A DNA stretch of 64,000 bases. Origin: Bacillus methanolicus. GTDB taxonomy: Bacteria > Bacillota > Bacilli > Bacillales > Cytobacillaceae. The stretch spans positions 1-64,000 of the forward strand of contig NZ_VTQX01000016.1 in assembly GCF_008764295.1 (NCBI RefSeq), read 5' to 3'. Position numbers and translations under genes: made by a program. The notes beneath the pieces were generated by a model. It made no database searches. It was given only the letters and a program-made list of their open reading frames with translations, and was not told the DNA's origin. The number at the start of each line of letters is the position of its first letter. Position 1 is the stretch's first letter. Shown piece after piece: positions 9,770 to 19,698 of this stretch.

Positions 9770-11173
9770 TTGAATTGGATGAAAGAAGTTCAAGCACGAA
9801 AACAGTCACTTATTGAGGATACACAAAATTTATTGAAGATCAAAAGTTTATTAGATGAAGACAATGCAACAGCAGATGCCCCGCTTGGTCAAGGGGTTAA
9901 GGAAGCATTGCAGTTCATGCTTGAGCTTGGTGAAAAAGATGGGTTCATTGCTAAAAATGTGGATAATTTAGCAGGACATCTTGAGTTTGGACAGGGGGAT
10001 GAGCTAATCGGAATCCTTTGCCATGTCGATGTTGTTCCAGAAGGTGACGGATGGTCGAGTGATCCATTTGGTGCTGATATTCGAGATGGAAAGATTTTCG
10101 CTCGTGGAGCAATTGATGATAAAGGCCCAACAATGGCTGCTTATTATGCCATGAAAATTGTGAAAGAATTAAAATTGCCGCTAACCAAAAGGGTACGCAT
10201 GATTATTGGAACGGACGAAGAAAGCAATTGGCGCTGTGTTGATCATTATTTTAAGCATGAGGAAATGCCGACATGTGGATTTGCCCCAGATGCTGATTTT
10301 CCAATTATTTATGCTGAAAAAGGAATTGCTGACTATGATCTCGTACAAAAGCCACTCTCAACAAATGAGAAAGTAGGGAATGAATTGCTTTCTTTTGAAT
10401 CGGGGAGACGTTACAATATGGTTCCTGATTATGCCAAAGCGATCATTGCTATGTCTGGAAAGTCTGCACCAGTAATCGGCGCCTTTGAAGATTTTTTAAA
10501 GGATAACGATGTGACAGGTAAGCATACGAATACAAAAGAAGGTTTGCTGTTAGAACTGGAAGGAATTTCTGCTCACGGGATGGAACCGAATAAAGGGAAA
10601 AACGCTGGTCTAATATTAGCAAAGTTTCTTTCAGGACTAGAGCTTGATAAGCAAGCTGCTGCTTTCATTCAGTTTGTTTCTGCTTATTTTTATCAAGATT
10701 CTCGTGGACATGCATTGGGAATTGCCTATTCTGATGACATTACGGGAGATTTAACGATCAATGTAGGCAAATTGAGTTATGATTTAGAAAAGGGCGGTAG
10801 ATTGGGTCTTAATATGCGCTATCCAGTTACGACAAACTTGGAAGATACCATTGCTAATTTGGAAGAGAAGTTGACTGTAGAAGGATTCAAGATCGATAAT
10901 TTTTCCGATTCCAAGCCGCATCATGTGGACGAGCAGGACTTCTTAGTACAAACATTAAAAAAGGTTTATGAGGAACAGACAGGAGAGAAAGCAGAGCTTC
11001 TGTCGATCGGTGGTGGTACATATGCCCGGTCGTTAAAATCAGGAGTTGCATTTGGTCCGCTTTTTCCAGGGAGACCGGATATTGCGCACCAAAAGGACGA
11101 GTATATGATTATCGAGGATTTGCTGAAGGCAACTGCCATTTATGCGCAGGCTATTTATGAACTTGCCAAATAA
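9770..11173 (+). CDS. pepV: Dipeptidase PepV, M20 family
   Basis: A 467-residue zinc-dependent dipeptidase that cleaves unspecific dipeptides in the cytosol. The first metal site is CHVDVVPEGDGW (about residue 82) and the general-base/bridging region GAIDDKGP follows. GTDEESNWRC (about 145) gives another ligand region, and the late metal-binding His lies in PDIAHQKDE. Length and motifs fit PepV/YtjP. TTG 9770 is preferred because GAGGGAGGG lies seven bases upstream and the protein then begins MNWMKEV, as family members do. An in-frame TTG at 9752 has no such site. Confidence 0.9.
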   Translation: MNWMKEVQARKQSLIEDTQNLLKIKSLLDEDNATADAPLGQGVKEALQFMLELGEKDGFIAKNVDNLAGHLEFGQGDELIGILCHVDVVPEGDGWSSDPFGADIRDGKIFARGAIDDKGPTMAAYYAMKIVKELKLPLTKRVRMIIGTDEESNWRCVDHYFKHEEMPTCGFAPDADFPIIYAEKGIADYDLVQKPLSTNEKVGNELLSFESGRRYNMVPDYAKAIIAMSGKSAPVIGAFEDFLKDNDVTGKHTNTKEGLLLELEGISAHGMEPNKGKNAGLILAKFLSGLELDKQAAAFIQFVSAYFYQDSRGHALGIAYSDDITGDLTINVGKLSYDLEKGGRLGLNMRYPVTTNLEDTIANLEEKLTVEGFKIDNFSDSKPHHVDEQDFLVQTLKKVYEEQTGEKAELLSIGGGTYARSLKSGVAFGPLFPGRPDIAHQKDEYMIIEDLLKATAIYAQAIYELAK

Positions 11174-11531
11174 AAAGAACCTGAGACAAACTTTAAGATG
11201 CACAGAGAGGCTACCCAATAAGCTCTTAAAATAAAGGAAGTGGAGTAAAACGTTTCGTTTTCTCCACTTCCTTTATATTTTATGATCAATCCTTTGAAAG
11301 AAGCTGGCGACAGCTGCTACCTTTAGGATGCTGTAGGGGCATGATAAAACCTAACTCAAGCATACCTGTAAATAGGAATGCTAGTGGCTTCCCGTAATCT
11401 TTAGCTCGGAACCTCTCTAAAGCATATTTAATGAAGAATGTTTTTGGGGGAGTTCCGAAGCTCATTGTTACTTGTCCGCTCTCTCAAAAATGTGCGGAAA
11501 TCGATTTTTGAGAAGTCGCAATATTTTTTGT
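11174..11531. other. Intergenic stretch with one strong terminator
   Basis: It contains the pepV terminator (11233-11278) and an inverted repeat (11482-11491 with 11504-11513, TCTCAAAAAT/ATTTTTGAGA) just past the end of the cysteine synthase gene. That repeat may be its weak terminator. No gene was recognised in the rest. Confidence 0.6.
11233..11278 (+). terminator. Terminator of pepV
   Basis: A perfect 13-base stem, AAAGGAAGTGGAG/CTCCACTTCCTTT, is followed by ATATTTTAT. It lies 60 bases past the pepV stop. Confidence 0.85.
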
Positions 11532-12467
11532 CTATTCTTCAAAGCGGAATAAATCACTTGATAAATATCTTTCTCCTGTGTCGCAGGCAATACAGACAAC
11601 TGCTGTACCAGCCTCTAAAGTTTTTGCGACTTCTAGGGCTGCAAAGCAGGCGGCGCCAGATGATGGTCCAACAAGAATTCCTTCCTTGCTTGCAAGAAGA
11701 CGCGTAATTTCATAAGCATCATCGTCGGTAATTTGGTGAATCTTATCATATACCTTTTGATTTAATGTGTTTGGAATGAAGCCAGGGCTTGTTCCGACAA
11801 GTTTATGTCTTCCTGGTTTTCCACCCGATAGTACAGGTGAACCTGCTGGTTCGACAACATGTACTTGCATATCTTTATAATGATCTTTAAGAACTTCGCC
11901 TGTTCCTGTAATGGTCCCCCCTGTTCCTGCGGTGGCAACAAAGGCTTTAAGCGGTTTTCCGATTTCTTCCATCGCTTCAATGATTTCTAAACCAGTTGAA
12001 TGTCGATGGGCATCAGGGTTTGCTTCATTGTCAAATTGCATGGGAATGAAGCTGTTTGGAATTTCTGCTGCCAATTCCTCCGCTTTTTTTATCGAACCGG
12101 GCATTTTTTCATCACCAGGAGTAAGTACGACTTCTGCTCCGTATGCTTTTAATATATTGATCCGTTCTTTTGTCATTGTATCAGGCATAACGAGTATCGC
12201 TTTATAACCTTTTGCAGCAGCATTCATTGCTAAGCCAATACCTGTATTCCCGCTCGTTGGCTCAATAATAGTTGCTCCTTTTTTCAGCAGTCCCTTTTTT
12301 TCTGCTTCCACTATCATATTATAAGCAGCTCTATCTTTTACGCTACGGCTGGGATTATAAAACTCCAACTTTAAGTACACATCTACTCCATTTTCTGGAG
12401 CAAGGCGATTTAATTTTACCATTGGAGTATCACCAATTAAATCAGCAATATTTTCTACGAACTTCAT
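11532..12467 (-). CDS. ytkP: Cysteine synthase family protein (YtkP-like CysK paralogue)
   Basis: A 311-residue PLP enzyme of the O-acetylserine sulfhydrylase family, which makes L-cysteine from O-acetylserine and sulfide. The PLP lysine sits in NPSRSVKDRAAYNM (about residue 43). The substrate loop is PTSGNTGIGLAM and the phosphate-binding loop is TAGTGGTITGTG (about 175). The C-terminal ACDTGERYLSSDLF is also conserved. ATG 12467 is chosen because GAGAGGAAG lies five to six bases upstream; an upstream in-frame ATG at 12494 has none. By position it is YtkP rather than the main CysK. Confidence 0.88.
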   Translation of the reverse strand: MKFVENIADLIGDTPMVKLNRLAPENGVDVYLKLEFYNPSRSVKDRAAYNMIVEAEKKGLLKKGATIIEPTSGNTGIGLAMNAAAKGYKAILVMPDTMTKERINILKAYGAEVVLTPGDEKMPGSIKKAEELAAEIPNSFIPMQFDNEANPDAHRHSTGLEIIEAMEEIGKPLKAFVATAGTGGTITGTGEVLKDHYKDMQVHVVEPAGSPVLSGGKPGRHKLVGTSPGFIPNTLNQKVYDKIHQITDDDAYEITRLLASKEGILVGPSSGAACFAALEVAKTLEAGTAVVCIACDTGERYLSSDLFRFEE

Positions 12468-12643
12468 CAAATCTTCCTCTCTCAAATCGATCAAGATTCC
12501 ATTACTGTCTATTATGAACGAACTTCTTCCTTATCATATCGAAAACATACTATTCCGGGCAACTGGGTTGATTATCATTTTTTAGGTGGTTATGATGAAA
12601 AGAATAGAAAATACATTTAATGTTTCAAAGAAAGGACGATATA

Positions 12644-13195
12644 ATGGAAAGAACCCCACATTTTTTTTACGCTTTAAAGCTTCCGCAAGATGCGAAGGCA
12701 TTTTTGGCGCAAACTTCTGACCGCTTACGGGAAGAACTGTCTTTTAACCGCTGGGTGCATGAAGAGGACTATCACATTACTTTAGCTTTTTTAGGAAGTG
12801 CCACTAAGGAACAGCTTAATGCATCGTTAACTTATGTTGCAAGGGAACTTACCGTACATTCCCCTTTTTCTTTAACGATTCAAGATTTTGGAGTATTTGG
12901 GAACAGCGATTCTCCGAGAATTTTTTGGGCGCGGTTAGATAAAGAAGAAAAGCTACTGCAACTACGAAATTCAGTATATCAATCATGTGTAAATGCGGGA
13001 TTCAAACTTGAAACAAGAGAGTTTCGACCCCATATAACTCTTGCGCGAAGATGGCAAGGTGAACAACCATTTTCGAAAGTATATTTAACAGGAAACGTTC
13101 CATTTTCATTTCAAGCAAATGAAATCGTTTTATACGAAACACATGTTGAAAAGACTCCAAAATATGAAATGAAAGAATCTTTCTTTTTAAAATAG
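12644..13195 (+). CDS. thpR: RNA 2',3'-cyclic phosphodiesterase / 2',5' RNA ligase, ThpR
   Basis: A 183-residue member of the 2H phosphoesterase family. Both catalytic His motifs are present: HITLAFLG (about residue 44) and HITLARRW (about 133). These enzymes open 2',3'-cyclic phosphate RNA ends; the ligase name is historical. It corresponds to YtlP. ATG 12644 (MERTPHFFYALKLP) is preferred because GAAAGGACG precedes it; an upstream in-frame ATG at 12620 would only add eight residues. It is transcribed away from ytkP. Confidence 0.88.
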   Translation: MERTPHFFYALKLPQDAKAFLAQTSDRLREELSFNRWVHEEDYHITLAFLGSATKEQLNASLTYVARELTVHSPFSLTIQDFGVFGNSDSPRIFWARLDKEEKLLQLRNSVYQSCVNAGFKLETREFRPHITLARRWQGEQPFSKVYLTGNVPFSFQANEIVLYETHVEKTPKYEMKESFFLK

Positions 13196-13241
13196 CTATG
13201 TTAATCAGGATAATATTGCCTTAAAAGTAAGGATGGTAAAA

Positions 13242-14201
13242 ATGGGTCAGTTAATAAAGTTACAAGACTATGTTTCAAGATATGAGCAGGATATTTTCTT
13301 ATACCCCTCCCGGTTTGTGCGCTTGAAAACGCAGCAATGGGATAAGTTGAAGAACGCATGGGAGAATGGTGAGATTCCGCTGGAACGTGAGGAAGAGCCT
13401 CTTGTTCCGGAATGGTATGAAGAGGAGAAAGAACCTTTTTTTAATCGGATAAAAGGCTTTTTAAAGAGAGAAAAAGAAGTGGAAAAAGAAGTGTTGGAAG
13501 AGCAAGAGACTCCAGCAAGTTCATTTTCATTTACACCAACATTAGCGATTCAACCAGATACGTTGGACGATTTAAAAAGAAGCTTTTTGGAACAGCTTTT
13601 TACGTTTCAATTAAAATGGGCCAGCACAACGCTAGCGGAACAATCGTTTGTAAGCAAGAGTTATTATCATAATGAGCGCTTGAAGTATTTTTTACAAAGG
13701 TTTCCCGATACAGTCCTTGTCTTGTTTCACCCTATTTTTCTTTTAAAAACAGCACCGGTCGAAGTAGAAATCATTCTCATAACTCCGACGGATGTTTGGT
13801 GTATCACTTTTTTAGAAGAAGAAGAGCGGGCGGTATTTGTCGGTTCCAACGATCACTTTTGGATTAAGCGTAATCAGGAGCAAGAACATAAAGTGTTGAA
13901 CCCTTTACTAGCACTAAACCGAACTGAGAAAGTAACGAAAAACATTTTAGGTCGATATGGAATTGAATTGCCAATTCACAAAGTGGTCTTAACCCGCAAT
14001 GGCTATATCGATTATCCATCTGCCCCGTATGATACGAAGTTTATTGAGAGACGAAATTATGAAAAATGGTTTCAGACGATGAGAACGCAGCGTTCACCTT
14101 TAAAGCATATTCAATTAAAAGCAGCTCAGGCATTGCTAAATTATTGTCAAACCACTAGTGTTCGCAGACCAGAGTGGGAAATAGAATCAGAACAAGAATA
14201 A
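13242..14201 (+). CDS. ytlQ: YtlQ-like protein of unknown function
   Basis: A 319-residue cytosolic protein in the ytlP-ytlQ-ytlR order. Residues about 60-105 form a charged Glu/Lys-rich linker (EEEKEPFFNRIKGFLKR). The C-terminal half is a mixed alpha/beta region resembling nuclease-related (NERD-like) proteins, but no catalytic motif could be identified. ATG 13242 follows AAGGATGG with normal spacing and is preferred over the in-frame ATG 13233. Its role is unknown. Confidence 0.75.
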   Translation: MGQLIKLQDYVSRYEQDIFLYPSRFVRLKTQQWDKLKNAWENGEIPLEREEEPLVPEWYEEEKEPFFNRIKGFLKREKEVEKEVLEEQETPASSFSFTPTLAIQPDTLDDLKRSFLEQLFTFQLKWASTTLAEQSFVSKSYYHNERLKYFLQRFPDTVLVLFHPIFLLKTAPVEVEIILITPTDVWCITFLEEEERAVFVGSNDHFWIKRNQEQEHKVLNPLLALNRTEKVTKNILGRYGIELPIHKVVLTRNGYIDYPSAPYDTKFIERRNYEKWFQTMRTQRSPLKHIQLKAAQALLNYCQTTSVRRPEWEIESEQE

Positions 14202-14224
14202 TCAAGAAATTGTAGGTTGATTAC

Positions 14225-15169
14225 ATGAACAGCATTCATTTCATCATAAATCCTCAAGCAAAGAATGGTTATTCCATGAAGGTGTGGAAAAAGGTTGAAA
14301 AACGGCTTGCTTTAGAGCAAATTCCTTTTCATGCAACGTTTACAAAATATCGAGGGCATGCTGTTGAGATTGTCAGAGCGTTGCTAAACAGCGCTCGTGT
14401 TGAAGATTTGGTCATGATTGTTGCCATCGGTGGCGACGGCACCTTACATGAGGTTATAAATGGCGCTGCTAATGCTCGTAATGTCATGATTGGCATGATA
14501 CCAGCAGGTTCGGGCAATGATTTTAGAAGAGGATATGGTGTTCCTAAAAATCCGCTTGCGGCGTTAAAGTTTATTTCCGAGCAGGTCAAAACCCGACCTT
14601 TCTTTGCTGACATCGGTGAAATCAAAAATGAACAGGGCGATGTCACGTACTTTATCAATAATATGGGTGTCGGGTTTGACGCATTAATAACGAAGGTGGC
14701 CAATACTTCGCGTCTAAAACGATTTTTAAATCAACTTCATTTAGGTAGTTTAGTCTATGCATATTTCGTGATTAAAAAATTATTTTCTTTTCAATGCAGT
14801 GATGTGAATATTGTCATTGACGGAAAAAGCTTTCATTTTAAGAAAGCTTGGTTTGTGACTGTTTCAAATCAGCCTTTTTACGGAGGAGGAATGAAAATCT
14901 CTCCCCAGGCTGATGTTAACGATGGCTTGTTGAATGTAACGATTGTACAAAATCTCTCTAGGTTGAAGTTTCTCCTTGTTTTTATTACCGTGTTTTGGGG
15001 AGGACATACAAAGTTTAAGGAAGTAAAAGAATTGGTAGGAAAACAACTTACTGTGCAATCGAGCTTCCCATTTTATGCCCATGCAGATGGAGAATATATT
15101 GGGGAAAGCCCTGTGCATATTACCGTTCATCATCAAGCACTTCCGTTGCTAACCAAAAAAGTAGACTAA
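14225..15169 (+). CDS. ytlR: Diacylglycerol/lipid kinase family protein, YtlR-like
   Basis: A 314-residue DAGK-type lipid kinase. The nucleotide-binding signature AIGGDGTLHEVINGAA is at about residue 74 and is followed by GMIPAGSGNDFRRG, the second conserved loop. The C-terminal ADGEYIG motif is the expected third block. These enzymes phosphorylate lipids or related substrates at the membrane face. It starts 23 bases after ytlQ, probably in the same operon. Confidence 0.87.
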   Translation: MNSIHFIINPQAKNGYSMKVWKKVEKRLALEQIPFHATFTKYRGHAVEIVRALLNSARVEDLVMIVAIGGDGTLHEVINGAANARNVMIGMIPAGSGNDFRRGYGVPKNPLAALKFISEQVKTRPFFADIGEIKNEQGDVTYFINNMGVGFDALITKVANTSRLKRFLNQLHLGSLVYAYFVIKKLFSFQCSDVNIVIDGKSFHFKKAWFVTVSNQPFYGGGMKISPQADVNDGLLNVTIVQNLSRLKFLLVFITVFWGGHTKFKEVKELVGKQLTVQSSFPFYAHADGEYIGESPVHITVHHQALPLLTKKVD

Positions 15170-15494
15170 GAAAGTGATAGATTGCTTTGTTGGTGAAGAG
15201 TAACAAAAATAGGAATTGTTGAATTTTCGCAGAGGACTTGACGGAAATTGGTATTTGGGGATAAAATTTAAAGGATTAATGAATTACGCTAAATTGAAAA
15301 TGAATGGTGTAAAGTAAAAAACAATTGTCTTTCAATTAGCTTTCATTTATGATGAAGTTTGCACAAGATAGCTATTGTAGATTCGTATCAGTAGCTGTCT
15401 TTTTTATTCGTACTGAACTTGTAATACGTACTATTACTTAATTCATTTCATAATGATTAGCATTGTGAAATTTATTTACTGAAGGTGAACAATT
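15170..15494 (+). other. Intergenic region with a probable terminator at 15366-15405
   Basis: The hairpin AGATAGCTA/TAGCTGTCT followed by TTTTTTATT probably ends the ytlP-ytlR transcript. The rest is AT-rich leader sequence for ytmP, and no gene was seen. Confidence 0.6.
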
Positions 15495-16274
15495 TTGGAA
15501 CACTTATTTGGACAAGAATGGGAAATTGTCCCTGCTGGAGGGGCAACGGGTGAAGCGTTTTTTGCACAACATGAAGAACAGCGGCTTTTCTTAAAGCGAA
15601 ACTCCTCACCGTTTCTGGCCGTCTTATCAGCAGAAGGAATTGTTCCAAAGCTTATTTGGACAAAGAGATTGGAGAGTGGGGATGTTATAACTGCCCAGCA
15701 ATGGTTAGAGGGTAGGGAACTGAAGCCGCCCGAAATGCTCGGGGAGAGAGTTGCGAAGTTACTGCAAAAAATACATGGTTCTGATCCTCTTCTTGGTATG
15801 CTGCGCCGAATGGGGAAAACCCCGTTGCAGCCAAGTTATTTGCTGGAATCAATAGAAAAAGCTTTGGATCAAGAGCTTCTTTGGCATCCTGTCGTTCATG
15901 CATCATTGCAATTTTTAAAGAAGGAACTGCTTAATATTCCATCAAATCTTCAGGTTGTTTGTCATGGCGATGTCAATCATAACAACTGGTTGTTGACAAA
16001 AGACAATCAACTGTATTTAATCGATTGGGACGGAGCGATGATCGGTGATCCTGCTCTTGATTTAAGTATGCTTCTTTATTGGTATATTCCGGAGAAGCAG
16101 TGGCAGGATTGGGTTCGTCTTTATGGAATTACACTCAATGATCACTTACGCTTAAGATTGAAATGGTATTTTATTGCTCAAACCTTGTCGACTGTTCAGT
16201 GGTCAAAAAACAAGGAAAGAACGGAAGAAGTTGAGAAATGGCTTACGGTTATTCATGATATCATTGCAAATTAG
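15495..16274 (+). CDS. ytmP: Phosphotransferase of the choline/aminoglycoside kinase family, YtmP-like
   Basis: A 259-residue protein with a protein-kinase-like fold. The catalytic loop is CHGDVNHNNWLL (about residue 155, Brenner motif with Asp and Asn) and the metal-binding motif is LIDWDGAMIGDP (about 176). The substrate is unknown. TTG 15495 is supported by GAAGGTGA eight bases upstream. It matches YtmP by size and position before ytzH and trmB. Confidence 0.85.
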   Translation: MEHLFGQEWEIVPAGGATGEAFFAQHEEQRLFLKRNSSPFLAVLSAEGIVPKLIWTKRLESGDVITAQQWLEGRELKPPEMLGERVAKLLQKIHGSDPLLGMLRRMGKTPLQPSYLLESIEKALDQELLWHPVVHASLQFLKKELLNIPSNLQVVCHGDVNHNNWLLTKDNQLYLIDWDGAMIGDPALDLSMLLYWYIPEKQWQDWVRLYGITLNDHLRLRLKWYFIAQTLSTVQWSKNKERTEEVEKWLTVIHDIIAN

Positions 16275-16654
16275 GCAATGCTGTCTCATAAGTTTATTTT
16301 TCAGTAAATATCACGACGTAAAAAACCCAAGAATGTTGATTTTTACAGCATTCTTGGGTTTAACTGTTTTTCGGGCTGAACATGATGCGGATTTTTCACT
16401 ACAGGAGTTAGTCCAACTTACTTTGCGCTTTTAAGAAATGCACGGTCGGTGAAAGAGACAGAATCAATCAATAATTTTTTGGCATTAAGCTTTGTTTATA
16501 TGTCCATGTTGATTTTACTCATTTCTTCATGCAATCAGAGAACCTTTTAGCATAGCTGAACTAAAAAAGGTGAAGCCTTGATTTTTTTCCAAATGAGCCC
16601 CCCTTTTTTTGCTTAACTATCTTGGTTCACAAAGCCTTTTTTAAAAGAATTTGC
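16275..16654. other. Intergenic stretch with terminator at 16323-16361
   Basis: A perfect 13-base stem, AAACCCAAGAATG/CATTCTTGGGTTT, ends the ytmP transcript. The remaining bases contain no recognisable gene. Confidence 0.7.
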
Positions 16655-16933
16655 TTACGAAAAAGACTCGACTTCATTTACCCATTGGGATAATTGCTGT
16701 TGATGTGATTCAATATGGTTATCTAAATTGCTTGAGTTAATTCCATTTTGGCTATAGTGATAAATTTGTTCAAGCACTTCGTTGTCCACATTTGAATCGG
16801 TCATTAATGATTTTACTAGTCGTTCTAATTGTTCGAGCTCTGCGATAGACCCACAGCAATCAACTTGATGATTGCTTAATATATCTTTCAGTAATTGAAG
16901 TTGATCTTGTTGATTTAATGGCACCTTGTCCAC
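16655..16933 (-). CDS. ytzH: YtzH-like protein
   Basis: A 92-residue soluble helical protein. It is acidic and Gln/Leu-rich, with two adjacent Cys (VDCCGS, residues 25-30), and ends in QWVNEVESF. It matches the size and position of YtzH, which lies antisense between ytmP and trmB in Bacillus. Its function is unknown. Confidence 0.82.
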   Translation of the reverse strand: MDKVPLNQQDQLQLLKDILSNHQVDCCGSIAELEQLERLVKSLMTDSNVDNEVLEQIYHYSQNGINSSNLDNHIESHQQQLSQWVNEVESFS

Positions 16934-16955
16934 CCTTTCGACAAATCCAAATTTA

Positions 16956-16990
16956 AAAAGGAATTCACATCTAGCATGTGAATTCCTTTT
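16956..16990. terminator. Perfect 15-base hairpin between divergent ytzH and trmB
   Basis: The arms AAAAGGAATTCACAT and ATGTGAATTCCTTTT pair perfectly around CTAGC. It sits upstream of both ytzH and trmB, so it is not an obvious end-of-gene terminator. It could be an attenuator or a promoter-proximal insulator. Confidence 0.55.
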
Positions 16991-17099
16991 CTTGTTTATT
17001 CACCGTAGTAGCTTGTGACATACTATTTCTACTTGCGTGAAGCTCTTCTTAATGATATTGTTTGTACGAATATTTATTTTAGATTTTAGGGGTGTCCAA

Positions 17100-17738
17100 A
17101 TGCGTTTACGAAATAAACCATGGGCGAGAGAAATGTTGGATTCACATCCACAGTATGTTATCTCTTCACCAGAACAATATAAAGGAAATTGGAAGGCGGT
17201 ATTTGAAAAGGAGCAACCACTTCATATTGAAGTTGGAACTGGAAAAGGTCGTTTTATTACGGAAATGGCAAAAGCTAATCCAAATATTAATTATATTGGG
17301 ATTGAGCTATATGAGAGTGTCATTGTTTCTGCACTTGATCGCTTAATTGCAGCTGATATCCCGAACCTTAAGCTTTTAAATGTTAACGGTGAAAAATTAA
17401 CTGAGTACTTCGCGAAGGGGGATGTTAGTCGCGTTTATTTAAATTTTTCTGATCCTTGGCCTAAAACTCGCCATGCGAAAAGACGTTTAACGTACAAAAG
17501 CTTTTTAAAGCTTTATGAAGAAATCTTGATCGACAATGGTGAAATTCATTTTAAAACAGATAATCAAGGATTGTTTGAATTTTCGCTGATGAGCTTTTCG
17601 GAGTATGGATTAATATTAAAATATGTAAGTCTTGATCTTCATAATAGTGATTTTGAGGGCAATATCATGACCGAGTACGAGGAGAAGTTCTCACAAAAAG
17701 GCAGTCGGATATATAGATGTGAGGTTCAATATCGCTAA
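17100..17738 (+). CDS. trmB: tRNA (guanine-N7-)-methyltransferase TrmB
   Basis: A 212-residue SAM-dependent enzyme that methylates G46 in the tRNA variable loop. The SAM-binding motif is [15 protein letters not shown] (about residue 44), with IGIELYESV next. The signature [16 protein letters not shown] (about 117) is diagnostic of TrmB. ATG 17100 begins MRLRNKPWA and follows AGGGGTG; the upstream ATG at 17037 would add an improbable hydrophobic tail. Confidence 0.93.
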   Translation: MRLRNKPWAREMLDSHPQYVISSPEQYKGNWKAVFEKEQPLHIEVGTGKGRFITEMAKANPNINYIGIELYESVIVSALDRLIAADIPNLKLLNVNGEKLTEYFAKGDVSRVYLNFSDPWPKTRHAKRRLTYKSFLKLYEEILIDNGEIHFKTDNQGLFEFSLMSFSEYGLILKYVSLDLHNSDFEGNIMTEYEEKFSQKGSRIYRCEVQYR

Positions 17739-18157
17739 ATCAAGTTGTTTCTAGCTGTTAATAATTTGGTTTTAGACGATTTGCAATCAGGTAAAATCTA
17801 TCATATATGAGGCTTTCTCTTTAAAGCTGTTCCTATTGGAAGGAACAGCTTTTCTATTTGGCTTTGTGATATGTCGGTGTTGATTATAGGTTCAGTTTCT
17901 TTCTGAAGCCAAGGTTTCAAACAAAATCAAGCAAAAATGGTTTTACGTTAACAAGGCCATTCATTTATTTGATAATGCGTTTATTCACGGTTGCGGGTAC
18001 ATTGTTGCCACCGTCCCGAAAACTTCTTTACGTGTGAGTATGAGTGCTAGCAGATAACTCTCTTAGGAACAATTTGAAGGCGCCAGAATTTCGAGTTCCG
18101 GTTGAAGTTTTCTAAATTTTAAACAAATGGTAAGATATTTGTAAGGGAGGGAATTAA
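17739..18157 (+). other. Intergenic region with trmB terminator at 17823-17853
   Basis: The stem AAAGCTGTTCC/GGAACAGCTTTT is the trmB terminator. The rest of the roughly 300 bases before ytnP shows no gene. Confidence 0.65.
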
Positions 18158-18997
18158 ATGGAAACGTTACAAATTGGAGAATATACATTGACATGGCTTC
18201 GTGGAGGAATTACGCATCTTGACGGTGGTGCAATGTTTGGCGTAGTTCCGAAACCGTTATGGGCTAAGAAATATCCCCATAATGAAAATAACCAAATTCC
18301 ACTAAGAACTGATCCGATCTTAATTCAAGGAAATGGCGAAATCTTTCTAATTGAATCAGGAATTGGTGTAGGAAAGTTAACAGATAAACAAAAAAGGAAC
18401 TTTGGTGTTTTGGAAGAATCAACTATAGAACAATCATTAAAGGATCTGGGGTTAACAACAGCAGATATTGATTATGTGCTCATGACCCATATGCATTATG
18501 ATCATGCCAATGGATTAACGAAACGGAATGAGGAAGAGTTTGTTTCTGTTTTTCCAAACAGTAAGATTATTACGTCTAAAGTTGAATGGGATGAAATGAG
18601 GGCACCGAATATCCGTTCAAGGAATACATATTGGAAAGAGAACTGGGAACCAGTTCAAGAACAAGTACAAACATTTGAGAACGAGTGGAAGTACGGACCG
18701 ATTAGAATGGTTCATACGGGTGGGCATAGTGACGGCCATTCGATTATCATCCTTGAGGATGGGGGAGAGACCGCATTGCATATGGCTGATATCATGCCAA
18801 CTCATGCTCATCAAAATGTCCTATGGGTCATGGCTTATGATGACTATCCAATGACCTCCATATACGCAAAAGAAAAATGGCTTGAATTTGGTTTATCGCA
18901 AAAGGCTTGGTTTACTTTTTATCATGATGCTATTTATCGGGCCGTAAAATGGAATGAAGAAAATGAATTAGTTGCAACAGTCAAACGAGCAGAGTAA
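18158..18997 (+). CDS. ytnP: MBL-fold hydrolase, YtnP-like lactonase
   Basis: A 279-residue metallo-beta-lactamase-fold protein. The zinc motif [10 protein letters not shown] (about residue 110) is followed by the later ligands [10 protein letters not shown] (about 187) and HMADIMPTH (about 208). YtnP of B. subtilis is a lactonase that degrades signalling molecules of other bacteria. It starts behind GGGAGGG. Whether this copy has the same substrate range cannot be told from sequence. Confidence 0.87.
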   Translation: METLQIGEYTLTWLRGGITHLDGGAMFGVVPKPLWAKKYPHNENNQIPLRTDPILIQGNGEIFLIESGIGVGKLTDKQKRNFGVLEESTIEQSLKDLGLTTADIDYVLMTHMHYDHANGLTKRNEEEFVSVFPNSKIITSKVEWDEMRAPNIRSRNTYWKENWEPVQEQVQTFENEWKYGPIRMVHTGGHSDGHSIIILEDGGETALHMADIMPTHAHQNVLWVMAYDDYPMTSIYAKEKWLEFGLSQKAWFTFYHDAIYRAVKWNEENELVATVKRAE

Positions 18998-19079
18998 GTA
19001 CATTTAAAAAGGATGTTATATTCTCACTGGCAAGGGACTTACAGCTATTTGCGGGAATAAAATAATGCCGTAATAAAGG

Positions 19080-19128
19080 AAAAAGACAAGTGAAAAAATG
19101 GCACATTATTTCACTTGTCTTTTTCTAT
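19080..19128. terminator. Bidirectional terminator between ytnP and ytzB
   Basis: A long stem (AAAAAGACAAGTGAAA/TTTCACTTGTCTTTTT) lies between convergent genes, with T-runs on both outward sides. Confidence 0.85.
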
Positions 19129-19141
19129 TGGAAGTTTAAGC

Positions 19142-19456
19142 TTAAACGAGTTTTACCGTTTCAATAATACTCCCAGTTGCAGCGTCAGCAATGAATTCAT
19201 ATTGTTCCATGCTCTCCTCTGTAAATCGGGAGATTCCACCTTTGTAGACGGTATAACTTAAATTCTGTTTTTCATAAGGCTCGGTTTTCATTTGAATCCA
19301 TGAACCGCTAATCGGCCCAGATTGTTTAAATAGTTCCTTGGCATTGGCTAATGCCTTTTCAGGAGATACAAAGGCATTTGCATCTAAGATTTGCTTTGTA
19401 GCGAATCCACTTACAACCCCCACGCTAAGTCCTAAGAAGAAAGATTTCCAATTCAA
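19142..19456 (-). CDS. ytzB: PepSY-domain protein, YtzB-like
   Basis: A 104-residue protein with an N-terminal membrane anchor or signal (MNWKSFFLGLSVGVVSGF) and an exported PepSY-type domain (SPEKALANAKELFKQSGPI and FIADAATGSIIETVKLV). TTG 19456 is favoured because GGGGAGG lies seven bases upstream; an ATG 21 bases further up is possible. It sits between ytnP and ytoP as in B. subtilis. PepSY domains often restrain peptidases, but no partner is proven. Confidence 0.8.
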   Translation of the reverse strand: MNWKSFFLGLSVGVVSGFATKQILDANAFVSPEKALANAKELFKQSGPISGSWIQMKTEPYEKQNLSYTVYKGGISRFTEESMEQYEFIADAATGSIIETVKLV

Positions 19457-19698
19457 TGATAGGCCTCCCCTCAACAAAATGCTCTTTAACCATCATATCA
19501 TCAACACAGATAAATTAGAAAGTATTCCCTTTTGAGATTTTCATGACTCTTTTTTAATAAACGAAGTACGGGAGGTGGTAAGTCGAAAGAAACTTCTGTA
19601 AAATAAAAAGTATACACTTAATTTCAAGACGGCGAATAAATGATATCAAATTAATGGATATTGCCGGAATTTACATAACATGAGAAGAGGTTGAAACG

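Noticed and set aside
11482-11513. TCTCAAAAAT/ATTTTTGAGA inverted repeat as terminator of the cysteine synthase gene
   Set aside because: No T-run follows on the minus strand, so the terminator role is weak.
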